A DNA stretch of 64,000 nucleotides from Macrostomum hystrix (GCA_950097015.1 CATNEN010000009.1:746501-810500); one strand, 5' to 3'. Counted from the first letter of the stretch, positions 39,640 through 52,210 are shown. Translations and numbers: made by a program. The notes: generated from the sequence alone by a model not told the origin.

Positions 39640-40710
39640 CGAGGTTGCAGGAAAGACAGTCAGTGTGTTTGCAGGAAAGACAATGGCTGCAGGAAAGACA
39701 ATCAGTGTGTCTGCAGGAAAGACAATCAGTGTGTTTGCAGGAAAGACAATCAGTGTGTCTGCAGGAAAGACAGTCAGTATGTTTGAAGGAAAGACAGTCA
39801 GTGTGTTTGCGGGAAAGACAGTCAGTGTGTTTGCAGGAAAGACAGTCAGTGTGTTTGCAGGAAAGACAGTCAGTGTGTCTGCAGGAAAGACAGTCAGTAT
39901 GTTTGCAGGAAAGACAGTCAGTGTGTTTGCAGGAAAGACAGTCAGTGTGTTTGCAGGAAAGACAGTCAGTGTGTCTGCAGGAAAGACAGTCAGTGTGTTT
40001 GCAGGAAAGACAGTCAGTGTGTCTGCAGAAAAGACAGTCAGTGTGTCTGCAGGAAAGACAGTCAGTGTGTTTGCAGGAAAGACAGTCAGTGTGTCTGCAG
40101 GAAAGACAGTCAGTGTGTTTGCAGGAAAGACAGTCAGTGTGTCTGCAGAAAAGACAGTCAGTGTGTCTGCAGGAAAGACAGTCAGTGTGGCTGCAGTAAA
40201 GACAGTCAGTGTGTTTGCAGTAAAGACAGTCAGTGTGTTTGCAGGAAAGACAGTCAGTGTGTTTGCAGGAAAGACAGTCAGTGTGTTTGCAGGAAAGACA
40301 GTCAGTGTGGCTGCAGGAAAGACAATCAGTGTGGCTGCAGGAAAGACAGTCAGTGTGTCTGCAGGAAAGACAGTCAGTGTGTTTGCAGGAAAGACAATCA
40401 GTGTGTCTGCAGGGAAGACAATCAGTGTGTCTGCAGGAAAGACAGTCAGTGTGTCTGCAGGAAAGACAATCAGTGTGGCTGCAGGAAAGACAATCAGTGT
40501 GTCTGCAGGAAAGACAGTCAGTGTGGCTGCAGGAAAGACAGTCAGTGTGTCTGCAGGGAAGACAATCAGTGTGTCTGCAGGAAAGACAGTCAGTGTGGTT
40601 GCAGGAAAGACAGTCAGTGTGTCTGCAGGGAAGACAGTCAGTGTGGCTGCAGGAAAGACAGTCAGTGTGTCTGCAGGGAAGACAGTCAGTGTGGTTGCAG
40701 GAAAGACAGT
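39640..40710. repeat. 24-bp minisatellite, about 44 copies
   Basis: The unit contains CAGGAAAGACAGTCAGTGTG with TTTG, TCTG or GCTG endings. As 24 is a multiple of three, both strands stay open (a 441-codon Cys-rich minus-strand frame, a 366-codon plus-strand frame). These are called repeat artefacts because every copy varies at the DNA level without codon preference. The 39396-39639 spacer has nothing recognised. Confidence 0.95.
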
Positions 40711-41965
40711 GTGTCCAACAGGTCTGAGCTGGAGATTGGCTCATTGGAGTGTGTCTAACAGGTGAGTTGGTCTCACGTGTCGAATCGGAGCGGCCGCCCT
40801 GTGACTTCGTTGTATTGTGGCCTTGTCATGAAGCTAATCAAATCAGTCTTTGCCGTTGCCTGGCAGTCAGTGGCTTCGCCTAATTGTCGTCAGCAGAAGG
40901 TCGATTGCGCGGTTACACAATGTCCATCTCGTCGAGCATCGTGCAGGCATCACATTTGCCTGGGTGCTTGTACACTTTTGTTTACTGCCGACCGGCTGCT
41001 GTAGCTGTTGCTGTTGCTTCTTTCGCAGCAGTTGCTGCTGTAGCTGGCCCGCAGCTCGAGGCACCCACGGGCAGCTGGGCAGGTGGGGTAGCATCTCGCG
41101 ATGATCCAAATCGTCTGGGATATTGGCTAGCAGTTTAACGGCCCATTTCGCCAGCTTCCCCTAGCAATGCGGTGCGCGACGACAGGCACGGCAGCCATAC
41201 GCCGCGGGTGGTCAGCTGGCAGACGCAAAGCTTTCTCGTAGGCGGCAAGGCAAAGCTGGTCCCTGGTGGTGGCAACGGTACGAATTCCTGCCTCGAGGTG
41301 AAGGGCCATGTGAGCCGTCAGTCAGCGCCAGTTGCTCGCGTCTTTTTGTCTTTCTATTTATAGATGTTTCTGAATACATCGGTGCTTGAATACATCCTAT
41401 GCTGATGGTCACGGAGGGCTTGGTGGTAACAACAGGCAGCGGTGCTACTGTCAGTAGCACGTCAGTCACTTCTAGCCTGAGGGAAAATGGCTAATTGTCG
41501 GTGATTTTTCAGTGCGGCAGTTTCCAGAAATATTTATTCTGCTTGGCGCAAGCAGATTAGCAGCCGGAACATTCACGCGATTCTCGGCATGAAAACTAAT
41601 TCTTGCCATTGTCCCGATGTTACCCGACTGGGAATTCCGGTGCCAGCACGGGATCTGGGAGCTTGAACTGGCCTCTTTTTCGCAATGCGCTCCATCAAAT
41701 TCGGCAAGTTTCCCGGTGATCAGAGGCACTGGGTGTCCCCGGGTGCTGGCTTCGAATTGCTCCATCCTCCCTGCTGATCTAAGCTGCCTTTCATGACCGC
41801 CGCCTCATCCATGCTGGAATTCCTGCGGATTCTGCAGTTCGGATAAACACAAACAACTGCTAGGAGACCCGGTTGCAGTGATGCATCTGGCCGACACGAG
41901 TGCCTCCACTTACAGCCTGCCAGCCGCCTGCGATTTCAGCGCTGCTTTTAACAAACTCGTCTGGC
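40711..41965. other. Unassigned spacer
   Basis: About 1.25 kb with short frames on both strands. A stretch at 41133-41300 follows a possible acceptor (GCTAGCAG) and is GC-rich, but no reading gives a recognisable domain, so I call no exon. Confidence 0.5.
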
Positions 41966-41969
41966 AAAA

Positions 41970-42400
41970 AATGGCATAGGGAATGGCATAGGGACTGGCA
42001 GACGGACTGGAAGAGGGACTGGTAGAAGGAATGGCATAGGGAATGGCAGAGAGAATGGCAGTGGGACTGACAGAGGGAATGGCAGAAGGGAAGGACTGGC
42101 AGAAGGGAAGGACTGGCAGAAGAGAAGGACTGGCAGAAAGGGAAAGACTGGCAGAAGAGAAGGACTGGCAGAAAGGGAAGGACTGGCAGAAAGGAAGGAC
42201 TGGCAGAAGGGAAGGACTGGCAGAAGAGAAGGACTGGCAGAAGGGAAGGACTGGCAGAAGGGAAGGACTGGCAGAAGGGAAGGACTGGCAGAAGGGAAGG
42301 ACTGGCAGAAGGGAAGGACTGGCAGAAGGGAAGGACTGGCAGAAGGGAAGGACTGGCAGAAGGGAAGGACTGGCAGAAGGGAAGGACTGGCAGAAAGAGA
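41970..42400. repeat. 17-bp minisatellite, about 25 copies
   Basis: The unit GGACTGGCAGAAGGGAA is preceded by degenerate GGGACTGGCAGA/GGAATGGCATAG copies. It is purine-rich on the plus strand. The following 42401-42900 is unassigned. Confidence 0.94.
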
Positions 42401-42904
42401 ATGCCAGAAGGAATGGGCCAGTAAGCAGTCGGGAAAGCAGAAGAGTGAGCATTAAAAGACCGGAAGGTAAAAATCAGCTCAGAGGCAGCCCATACGCCAG
42501 CAGCAGCTTGGCTGCAGTTTCTGGAAGCGCAAATAAATCAGTAAGGCTCCCCCCCGGTCTCATTAGCATGCGGCCGCTTCCTAGTGGAAGATTCATGGCC
42601 CATAACGCCCGACTGGCCCGGTTTACCGCGGAACAACTGCGCGGTCGGTCCCCGCCCCCATTGGAGAGTTTGAAATGCAAATTTTTATGGCTCGAACTGC
42701 AGCGGATGGGCTGGGCAACTGGTTTGTTAGAATTGCTTTAAAAGGTTTGCCGATACGGCCTGCCTTTGGCGCACCCGACTGCAGATTATGGAATACAGGG
42801 ACCTGCTAGGCTGTGACTCCAGCCTCAACACGGTTTGGAGGAGAGATGAGAGCTGAAAGAGGGAACAGGAGGGTGGATAAAGGAAAGAGGAAAATGAAAA
42901 TAGG

Positions 42905-44730
42905 GGGTGGATATGGGAGAGAGGATATGGGAGAGAGGATATGGGAGAGAGGATATTGGAGAGTGGATATGGGAGAGAGGATATTGGAGAGTGGATATGG
43001 GAGAGAGGATATTGGAGAGTGGATATGGGAGTGTGGATATGGGAGAGAGGATATTGGAGAGTGGATATGTGAGAGAGGATATGGGACAGTGCATATGGGA
43101 TAGTGCGTATGGGAGAGAGGATATGGGAGAGAGGATATGGGAGTGAGGATATTGGAGAGTGGATATGGGAGAGAGGATATTGGAGAGTGGATATGGGAGT
43201 GTGTATATGGGAGAGAGGATATTGGAGAGTGGATATGTGAGAGAGGATATGGGATAGTGCATATGGGATAGTGCGTATGGGAGAGAGGATATGGGAGAGA
43301 GGATATGGGAGAGAGGATATGGGAGAGAGGATATGGGAGAGAGGATATGGGAGAGAGGATATGGGAGACAGGATATGGGAGTGAGGATATGGGAGTGAGG
43401 ATATGGGAGACAGGATATGGGAGAGAGGATATGGGAGAGAGGATATGGGAGAGAGGATATGGGAGAGAGGATATGGGAGAGAGGATATGGGAGAGAGGAT
43501 ATGGGAGAGAGGATATGGGAGAGAGGATATGGGAGAGAGGATATAGGAGACAGGATATGGGGGAGAGGATATGGGAGTGAGGATATGGGAGTGAGGATAT
43601 GGGAGACAGGATATGGGAGAGAGGATATGGGAGAGAGGATATGGGAGAGAGGATATGGGAGACAGGATATGGGAGTGAGGATATGGGAGTGAGGATATGG
43701 GAGACAGGATATGGGAGAGAGGATATGGGAGAGAGGATATGGGAGAGAGGATATGGGAGAGAGGATATGGGAGAGAGGATATGGGAGAGAGGATATGGGA
43801 GAGTGGATATGGGAGAGAGGATATGGGAGAGAGGATATGGGAGTGAGGATATGGGAGAGAGGATATGGGATAGTGCATATGGGATAGTGCGTATGGGAGA
43901 GAGGATATGGGAGAGAGGATATGGGAGAGAGGATATGGGAGAGAGGATATGGGAGAGAGGATATGGGAGAGAGGATATGGGAGACAGGATATGGGAGTGA
44001 GGATATGGGAGTGAGGATATGGGAGACAGGATATGGGAGAGAGGATATGGGAGAGAGGATATGGGAGAGAGGATATGGGAGAGAGGATATGGGAGAGAGG
44101 ATATGGGAGAGAGGATATGGGAGAGAGGATATGGGAGAGAGGATATGGGAGAGAGGATATAGGAGACAGGATATGGGGGAGAGGATATGGGAGTGAGGAT
44201 ATGGGAGTGAGGATATGGGAGACAGGATATGGGAGAGAGGATATGGGAGAGAGGATATGGGAGAGAGGATATGGGAGACAGGATATGGGAGTGAGGATAT
44301 GGGAGTGAGGATATGGGAGACAGGATATGGGAGAGAGGATATGGGAGAGAGGATATGGGAGAGAGGATATGGGAGAGAGGATATGGGAGAGAGGATATGG
44401 GAGAGAGGATATGGGAGAGTGGATATGGGAGAGAGGATATGGGAGAGAGGATATGGGAGTGAGGATATGGGAGAGTGGATATGGGAGAGAGGATATGGGA
44501 GAGAGGATATGGGAGAGAGGATATGGGAGAGAGGATATGGGAGAGAGGATATGGGAGAGAGGATATGGGAGAGTGGATATGGGGGAGAGGATATGGGAGA
44601 GAGGATATGGGAGAGAGGATATGGGAGAGAGGATATGGGAGAGAGGATATGGGAGAGAGGATATGGGAGAGAGGATATGGGGGAGAGGATATGGGAGAGA
44701 GGATATGGGGGAGTGGATATGGGAGTGAGA
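42905..44730. repeat. 14-bp minisatellite, about 130 copies, 616-bp higher-order units
   Basis: The unit is GGATATGGGAGAGA with GTGA, ACA, TAGTGC and ATTGG variants. The marker block with ATAGGAGACAGG is at 43541 and again at 44157, 616 bp (44 units) later, and the neighbouring variants repeat in the same order. The 669-codon minus-strand frame (Ser/Pro/Leu/Tyr/Ile/His repeat) is an artefact. Sequence 44731-44969 is unassigned. Confidence 0.96.
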
Positions 44731-44969
44731 GGCCAAAGAGGCTAGGAATGACAGAATGGCTGTTAGCCGTTCACGAGACAGTTGTTGTTAGAGAATTTTG
44801 GCGGCGGATCAGGGCGGTGTTGTCTCTTTGAGTCCGGCAACTCTGGGCCGTAGCACTAACGAGCATCGCATTGTTAAGCTGCTCAGCGTCTGTCATGGCG
44901 CTTTATCTCGCATCATTGTGCTCAAAGATTGCTTTTAGGTGTGTTTTAGTATTGGATATTACCCTGGCT

Positions 44970-45195
44970 TTCAGCGGACCTGAGTGTTTTCTGAGCGGAC
45001 CTGAGTGTTTTCTGAGCGGACCTGAGTGTTTTCTGAGCGGACCTGAGTGTTTTCTGAGCGGACCTGAGTGTTTTCAGAGCGGACCTGAGTGTGTTCTGAG
45101 CGGACCTGAGTGTCTTCTGAGCGGACCTGAGTGTTTTCTGAGCGGACCTGAGTGTTTTCTGAGCGGACCTGAGTGTTTTCTGAGCGGGTCTGAGA
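44970..45195. repeat. 21-bp minisatellite, about 11 copies
   Basis: The unit CGGACCTGAGTGTTTTCTGA plus G is open in frame on both strands. The spacer to 45494 holds the poly(A) region of the minus-strand GPCR. Confidence 0.93.
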
Positions 45196-45392
45196 CTCTC
45201 AAGTATGATAGGTTGTGTTTCATGATTCCTTGTTGCTGCCCTCTTGCTCAAATTGCAACTCTGAGTAGCCATTGAACCAGCTCACTGACAATCAAAGAAA
45301 CACGGCGTTGGCTGAAAACAGGTCATGAATGATCGATCTTCAATGCCCTGTGAAGCAGCGAATTAGCAGAATTGAGATCTGACTATCAATAG

Positions 45393-45398
45393 TTTATT
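45393..45398 (-). terminator. Poly(A) signal of minus-strand GPCR
   Basis: TTTATT on the plus strand (AATAAA on the minus) lies 96 bp past the stop codon. Confidence 0.65.
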
Positions 45399-45494
45399 TT
45401 TTTTCCAGCTCTTTAGCTAGTTGGCGGAGTCCAGTGGTGCTGGGTGAGTCGGAGTGATTCGGGGTGAGTCGGGTGAGTCAGTTCTCCGGATCCA

Positions 45495-45598
45495 TCAGAC
45501 TCCCGAGGCCTCGATGGATTCCCGTCGTTCTCGAGCATCATCTTCGACTGCATTGGGGACTGGGATAAGCCGCTGCTGCTGCTGCTGCTGCTCATTTT

Positions 45599-45630
<32 letters not shown>

Positions 45631-46862
45631 CGCCGCTGCTGCCGTCGCTGGGCAGTCTCCGGGCAGAACATTTTTCGCAGGTCCTCCCGAAAGTTGCGAT
45701 TCATGAAGCAGTAGATGAGCGGGTTGGTGGCGTGGGTCAGGTAGTACAGGTAGAATATGAGCACATTGAAGCCAATGATCTTCATGATCATGAGGGCAGC
45801 CGGGATAAAGGTGCCCGTGAACACGATCGTCACCACGAACAGCATCGCCGCCGTCTTCAGATTCTGCAGCGCGTCGCTGTCGACCAACCTCAGCGACTTA
45901 CGGCGGCCCCGCTGCTGCGCCGGGCCCGCGGCTGCCGCGTTGTCCGGCGCGTCACCGTTGACGTTGAGCCGCTGTTCCTCGGCGCAACAGTTGTTGTCTG
46001 GCGGCGAGCCCGGACCCAGCCGGACGAGCTGCTGCCGGTTCTGCCGCCGCTGCCGGCGCTGCCGCCGCAGACGCAGCACGGAGGCGTAGATCCGCACGTA
46101 CAGGGCAAACACCAGGGCGATGCACAGGCCGAATAGCGACAGGTGCAGCTTCTGGAAGATGTTGAAGAAGACGATGCTCGCGTCCGACACGGAGATTTGC
46201 GCCGCAGTGGCTGACGATTCGTTGGCGAGGCTCCGCTTCAGCTCGCTGATCTCGCGGCATTCGCCGTAGTCGGCGAACTCCAGCGCCGAGGACTCCGTGC
46301 CGTTGACCAGGCTGACCTCCACCCGGCGGACCACCACGCTGCAGAAGACGGCGATGGCGAGGCCGAGGGAGAAGGCGACGCTGCCCAGGGTGAGCACGAT
46401 GGCCTTGGCGCGTGGCACCGTGATGGCGCGCAGGAAGGGCCAGCAGATGCAGAAGTAGCGCTCAACCGCGATGGCTGCCATCAGCATGGAGGAGAAGGGG
46501 ATGCCGCTGCAGTTCAGCAGGTAGTACAGCTTGCAGGCCAGCGCGCTGCTCACGTAGTCGTTGACCTCCATGGCGATGGACATCGGGATGACTAGGCAGC
46601 AGGCGATGAGGTCTGACACGGCCAGGCTGATGATGAACACATTAGCCGCGTGGCCGTCCTTCTTCCTGGCGTAGACGTAGAGCACGATGAGGTTGCCGAC
46701 GAGACCCACGGCGATGATGGCCGCCATGACGCAGTAGGCCACCAGGTACAGCGGGTCCTTCGTGCTGCCCGCCGCCACGGCCGACGTCGCTGCCAGCGAC
46801 TCCGGCGTGGCATCGAACGGGTCAGCAAGGGAAATCTCGTTGACGCTGATGGAGTCAGTCAT
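45495..46862 (-). CDS. Class A GPCR, single exon, polyGln C-tail
   Basis: An intronless frame of 455 residues with seven hydrophobic segments. Seen: GNLIVL in TM1; LAVSDL in TM2 (Asp present); ALACK Cys and IAVERYF in TM3 (ERY variant of DRY); GEC Cys in the second extracellular loop; two N-glycosylation-type sites (NGT, NES) in that loop; a long Arg/Gln-rich third cytoplasmic loop; KTAAMLFVV, then FTGTFIP in TM6 (the usual Trp is Phe); ATNPLIYCFMNRNFR in TM7 and helix 8. The TM4 Trp and TM5 Pro are not evident. The tail is a run of about 25 Gln with breaks. Peptide-receptor-like by overall pattern; ligand unknown. Lack of introns contrasts with the six-exon receptor at 10-25 kb. AATAAA follows at 45393. 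Confidence 0.9.
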
Positions 46863-46894
46863 GCCTGAGAAGATTTAGGATTTGGGATTTCGTG

Positions 46895-47270
46895 TCTATC
46901 ACTGTAACAGGTGTCTATCCCTGTAACAGGTGTCTATCCCTGTAACAGGTGTCTATACCTGTAACAGGTGTCTATCCCTGTAACAGGTGTCTATCCCTGT
47001 AACAGGTGTCTATCCCTGTAACAGGTGTCTATACCTGTAACAGGTGTCTATCCCTGTAACAGGTGTCTATCCCTGTAACAGGTGTCTATCCCTGTAACAG
47101 ATGTCTATCACTGTAACAGGTGTCTATCCCTGCAACAGGTGTCTATCACTGTAACAGGTGTCTATCACTGTAACAGGTGTCTATCACTGTAACAGGTGTC
47201 TATCCCTGCAACAGGTGTCTATCCAGGTAACAGGTGTCTATCCCTGTAACAGGTGTCTATCCAGGTAACG
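46895..47270. repeat. 19-bp minisatellite just upstream of GPCR start
   Basis: About 19 copies of AACAGGTGTCTATCCCTGT start 33 bp upstream of the receptor ATG on the minus strand, so the array is in or next to its 5' UTR or promoter. CAGGTG E-box-like hexamers recur once per unit. Confidence 0.94.
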
Positions 47271-48024
47271 TGTGTAACTTAATCAAACAGGTGTTTAATA
47301 AACTGACAGGTGTCATTTAGTTGAACAATAAGCAGGTGTTCCCATCCAGAAACTGCTGAGTAGATCATCGAAATACTCTCTACCCCAGCCCGCCTGTAGA
47401 TCTAGTTACCATGCAAACAATTTGCCCGCACAATATTGTCGCACTCCAAGGCTGTCTAGCGAAAGCCTGCCGCACTCACCTGATAAAAAAACACGTGCAA
47501 AAATGCTCTGCCCCAGATCCCAAACCCAACAGACTGCAGCCATTTATGCAGGTGTCTCCTGGCGACTGTCAACACTCGCTGTGGGCAAACACGCAGCGAG
47601 GCAAGATGAAGTCGGGGGGGGGTCCGGAGGCTGGGACAAGATGAAGCCAGGGGGATCACGAGGCGGGGCAAATCGGCCAGGAAGAGGCTGCTCATCTGCT
47701 TCTCATGTGAGGCTGACCGTTTCAGGGCCGAATTTGACGGCTCTGGGGGGAATTCATTTTGAGCAGCCGAGTTCATTTCCGCTGGGACAATCCTCTGTGC
47801 CAACTGGGCCCGGCAAGGAAACTGTTTAAGCTCATAAAGCTTGAGCACTGTGCTCAGGCTAGGCAAGGCCAAGTCTGGATTAGGAGAGCCCTCAATCCGC
47901 TGCTCGGTGGGTCCTTGCCAGTGCTTGAGAATTTCTGCTAGATGAGGCTCACGAGCGATACGGGAAGCTGGGAGTGCGGACTCTGGCGATGTAAAAAATG
48001 AGGAAGAACGAGGGAGGAAGACAA
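47271..48024. other. Unassigned spacer
   Basis: No gene recognised. A 343-codon minus-strand frame (47456-48487) spans this stretch and the next array; its first half is repeat-derived and the rest shows no family resemblance, so it is not called. Confidence 0.5.
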
Positions 48025-48415
48025 AGAGGATAGAGAACAGAGGGGAGGGGAAAACAGAGACTAGAGTGGGAAAACAGAGACTAGAGTGGGAAAAAAGAGT
48101 GGAGAGAGGGGAAAACAGAGGGGAGAGAGGGGAAAACAGAGGGGAGAGAGGGGAAACCAGAGGGGAGAGAGGGGAAACCAGAGGGGAGAGAGGGGAAAAC
48201 AGAGGGGAGAGAGGGGAAACCAGAGGGGGGAGAGGGGAAACCAGAGGGGAGAGAGGGTAAACAAGAGGGGAGAGAGGGGAAACCAGAGGGGAGAGAGGGG
48301 ACACCAGAGGGGAGAGAGGGGAAACCAGAGGGGAGAGAGGGGAAACCAGACGGGAGAAAGGGGAAACCAGAGGGGAGAGAGGGGAAAAAAGAGTGGAGAG
48401 AGGGGAACGGTGACG
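48025..48415. repeat. 21-bp purine-rich minisatellite, about 18 copies
   Basis: The unit GGGGAAACCAGAGGGGAGAG plus A is almost pure purine on the plus strand and could form triplex or G-rich structures. Confidence 0.94.
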
Positions 48416-49189
48416 GAAGAAGACACAGTGAAAGGCGGAAGAGCTGGATAGACAAACGGAGCGACTGGAAATAGGGGGTGCAATCAATGCAATTAAGAGG
48501 ACTCTAACAATGCCAGGCTGCCCTGCAGTTGCACCACCAAGCGGTTGTCAGTGTGCTCTAGATTGCAGTCGGACTAAAATATCCCCCAAATTCTGCACGG
48601 CAGTCTGGCAGTTTCGGTCATAGACACTCACAAGTCGCAGCTGCAGTTGTAATCACTCGCCTGGGAGACGGGCAGCCGGGCCGAGACAGGGGGGAGGTGG
48701 TGGCTGCCTGGGAATTAAAAATGGGCCGCTGATTGGGCCGGCGCCGAGGGGGAGCCGCAAATTTGATAAGGCTCAGCTGCGGCCGGCTGCGTGAGAAGAT
48801 CCAGGCAATTTCTTCCCCTTTCTCTGCTCCCGGGATCCCCCGGCCGGCCAAGCGAGGGGGTCGGAGCGAAAGTTAATGAAGAGCCCGCTCAGCTTTCACG
48901 CCAGAGAGCGCTGACTCCCGTTCGGGCCGGTCCCCGGGGATTTCGGTACTTCGCGGAGCCGCTCGCGAGCTGCCCACCGACGCGGTGTCAGACACCCGAG
49001 AACCGCGCCAGATGACCCGACTCTAATGAGCAGCGACCGATTGGCCAGCCGGAAATGGGAAGCGGCCTGAGCAGATCCCGGGACCGCTCCCAACTGCATC
49101 CACGAGCAGCCAGTGTTACATGAGCACTGGACACTGGCTGACGTGATTTATGACCGTGCTGGGCTACGGAAAACTGACCTCACCTGAGA
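48416..49189. other. Unassigned spacer, GC-rich centre
   Basis: CpG-containing, GC-rich from about 48650 to 49080. It may be regulatory, but no exon, RNA gene or element is recognised. Confidence 0.45.
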
Positions 49190-49450
49190 GACAGCCTGAC
49201 CCACCTCAGATACAGCCTGACCCACCTCAGATACAGCCTGACCCACCTCAGATACAGCCTGACCCACCTCAGATACAGCCTGACCCACCTCAGATACAGC
49301 CTGACCCACCTCAGATACAGCCTGACCCACCTCAGATACAGCCTGACCCACCTCAGATACAGCCTGACCCACCTCAGATACAGCCTGACCCACCTCAGAT
49401 ACAGCCTGACCCACCTCAGAGACAGCCTGACCCACCTCAGAGACAGCCTG
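49190..49450. repeat. 21-bp minisatellite, about 12 copies
   Basis: The unit CCTGACCCACCTCAGATACA plus G is very uniform. Both strands stay open because 21 is a multiple of three. Confidence 0.95.
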
Positions 49451-50096
49451 ATGGATCGTTGCCTGCTCAGTACCCTCAACATCCCAAGTGGCCGCATTCA
49501 GGGCTCAGGAGAGGTCCGAGTCAAAGAGCTCCGGAGAGTCCTCTGCTCAGAAAGTGAAGATCAGCCAATCGGTAGTCAAGGCAGAGTTTTGAAGTGGATC
49601 CATTAAGGCCGGACAGGTCCGATGGCATTAAATGGGGGGGCAGCTGGGGCAAGAATGATATGAGAGGAAGTTGGAATCAAGATGAGCTTTGTGTGACGGC
49701 AGCTGCTCGGCGAGTCGCAGCGGCAGCGACGCGGCTGTCAACAAAAAAAGCTTCTTTCTTTCTCTCTCTGAAGTCTTCTTCAAGATTGCCTTCATTGTTC
49801 GGATTGGCTGGCTTCTACACTGGAGAGGAACTCACTAGCAGAGCTCAAACTGGGTGAGCTGGTTTCACAGCGGCTGCAGCTCTCAAACCAACCCAAATTG
49901 GCGTGAAGGGCACTCGTGACCCGCCTTCAGGCACAGTCCAACTTCCCCGCAGGGGGGCTGGACACAGTTGCCTCAACAAGCTAACCTAAGCGCGCGCGTG
50001 AGAGAACATACCGCTGCTTTGCCAGAAACCTTAATAATTGACTATAATTTATGCGAACGCGAAAGTATCATTTATTTAGGATCTAGTTAGTGCCTT

Positions 50097-50132
<36 letters not shown>

Positions 50133-50529
50133 TCCCTTCCCAGCAGCAGCAGCGTCCCTTCCCAGCAGCACCCCACCTGTCCCAATGCAGCTCAAGACCG
50201 ACGAGAAAAAACGCTGCGAGTAGGAAGAAGCCACAGGTCTCGCGTGTCACAAGTCACCGCTGAATGGGGAAGGCAGCTCATACGAGATGCCTTTCTTACC
50301 CCGCGCCTGAGTTCTGAGTCTGAGAACTTCTCCTGGCTTGGCGTTTAGGAGCAGAGGGTGCTCAGAACCACCTCAGGAATTTGGGAGTCTGGCTTGGATG
50401 AGCGATGCGGCGGCAATCTTGAAGGAAACGCTGCTCCACTTCTTTGTTTTCACTGGCCTCCCTGCAACTTCCGGCAGTTTGCAGACAATTGCCATCGACT
50501 TGCCACACCCTCTAGCACCGCCTGCCGCT
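49451..50529. other. Unassigned spacer with (CAG)n
   Basis: A run of about 11 CAG triplets at 50098-50130 is followed by CAGCAGCAG repeats interrupted by CGTCCCTTCC. No reading frame through it gives a convincing protein. No other feature. Confidence 0.5.
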
Positions 50530-51175
50530 GCCAGCTGGCGACCTTCCACCAGCCTGTCACTCCACATGCTATACAGCCACTGCCCAGATTATAGACCTTC
50601 CACCAGCCTGTCACTCCTCATGCAGTCCAGCCACTGCCAGCTGACAATCTTCCACCAGCCTGTCACTCCATACGTCGTCCAGCCACTGCCAGACTATAGA
50701 CCTTCCACCAGCCTGTCACTCCACATTCTATACAGCCACTGCCCAGATAATAGACCTTCCACCAGCCTGTCACTCCACATTCTATACAGCCACTGCCCAG
50801 ATAATAGACCTTCCACCAGCCTGTCACTCCACATTCTATACAGCCACTGCCTGATTATAGACCTTCCACCAGCCTGTCACTCCACATTCTATACAGCCAC
50901 TGCCCAGATAATAGACCTTCCACCAGCCTGTCACTCCACATTCTATACAGCCACTGCCCAGATAATAGACCTTCCACCAGCCTGTCACTCCACATTCTAT
51001 ACAGCCACTGCCTGATTATAGACCTTCCACCAGCCTGTCACTCCACATTCTATACAGCCACTGCCCAGATAATAGACCTTCCACCAGCCTGTCACTCCAC
51101 ATTCTATACAGCCACTGCCTGATATAGACCTTCCACCAGCCTGTCACTCCTCATGCTATCCAGCCACTGCCAGCA
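50530..51175. repeat. 54-bp minisatellite, about 12 copies
   Basis: The unit contains CCTTCCACCAGCCTGTCACT and ATACAGCCACTGCC. Some copies are shortened by a few bases. Longest unit in the window. Confidence 0.93.
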
Positions 51176-51804
51176 ATCTCTCACCTGTCATTAAACCCGT
51201 GGCTTAGTACAAAAGCAGTCACCCATTCTGTTAAAAATGTGGCCATGAAGCAGCAGTGTCAGTGCATGCATCCGACTGTTCTCAGGGCGGTGAGAAGTTT
51301 CCCAACAACCCTCGCGCGGCTCCCGTCTCACCTGAATTTTGCGTTGAGCAGAGCTGCTATTCTGCAATCCTTGAGCTGCTTAACCGTGATGAGCTGCCGC
51401 GCGTGCCTCTGCGATAATTGCGATGACAATTTTTATCTCGTGAGCTCCACAGTGCTCAGGCTGTGCTCAGGTCCCAGGCTTGACTCAAAGAAACTGTCCG
51501 CGCGTAACAAACCTATCGATCAGGGATGGGATCAGTATCCTAAGGAGTGGGGATTCATGCCAAGTCTTATTAAGAGCTAAGGCTGAGGTGGCGGGCACAC
51601 GGGGCCACCCATTGGGCCGCGCTGCCAATCGGCCTGGGATTGCTGAGGGCAGAATTGAAAATGAGGATGGACAAAAACTGGATACAAAAGAGGGTTGGGC
51701 GAAAAAAACGGAATCCCAAAATCAGGGGAAGATGCTGGCTGTGAGGGCTGGGGAAGGGAGAAAGAGGGGGGCAAAGAGGAACTAAAAGAGGAAGATGAGA
51801 AAGG
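51176..51804. other. Unassigned spacer
   Basis: Ordinary sequence with a purine-rich run before the next array. No gene recognised. Confidence 0.5.
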
Positions 51805-52210
51805 GGGCATTGAGGCAGGGAGATGCAGGGACAGGGGAGAGATGAGGGGAGAGAATGAAGTGGGGAGATGCAGGGACAGGGGAGAGATGAAGGGGGAGAA
51901 TGAGGCTGGGTGACACAGGGACAGGGAGAGATGAGGGGGGAGAATGAGGCTGGGTGACACAGGGACAGGGGAGAGATGAGGGGGGAGAATGAAGTAGGGT
52001 GACACAGGGACAGGGGAGAGATGAAGGGGGAGAATGAGACTGGGTGACACAGGGACAGGGGAGAGATGAAGGGGGATAATGAGGCTGGGTGACACAGGGA
52101 CAGGGGAGAGATGAGGGGGGAGAATGAGGCTGGGTGACACAGGGACAGGGGAGAGATGAGGGGGGAGAATGAAGTAGGTAGAGGCAGGGACAGGGGAGAG
52201 ATGAGGGGTC
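51805..52210. repeat. 45-bp purine-rich minisatellite, about 9 copies
   Basis: The unit contains GACAGGGGAGAGATGAGGGG and GAATGAGGCTGGGTGACA. The long minus-strand open frames (Pro/Ser/Leu) are artefacts. Confidence 0.93.

Noticed and set aside
39419-40744. 441-codon minus-strand frame with regular Cys-His pattern resembling zinc fingers
   Set aside because: The C..C.HTD pattern has an 8-residue period set by the 24-bp repeat unit, not zinc-finger spacing, and the plus strand is open too.
41133-41300. Possible further exon of the GAR-domain gene
   Set aside because: An acceptor-like GCTAGCAG is present, but no frame continues from 37256 in phase without an early stop, and no domain is recognised.
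42727-44736. 669-codon minus-strand reading frame (Ser/Pro/Leu/Tyr/Ile/His repeat)
   Set aside because: It is generated by the 14-bp minisatellite; several other frames on both strands are equally open, and there is no start context, domain or splice support.
47456-48487. 343-codon minus-strand frame
   Set aside because: The N-terminal half is the 21-bp repeat and the rest has no family resemblance; no conservation can be argued from the sequence.
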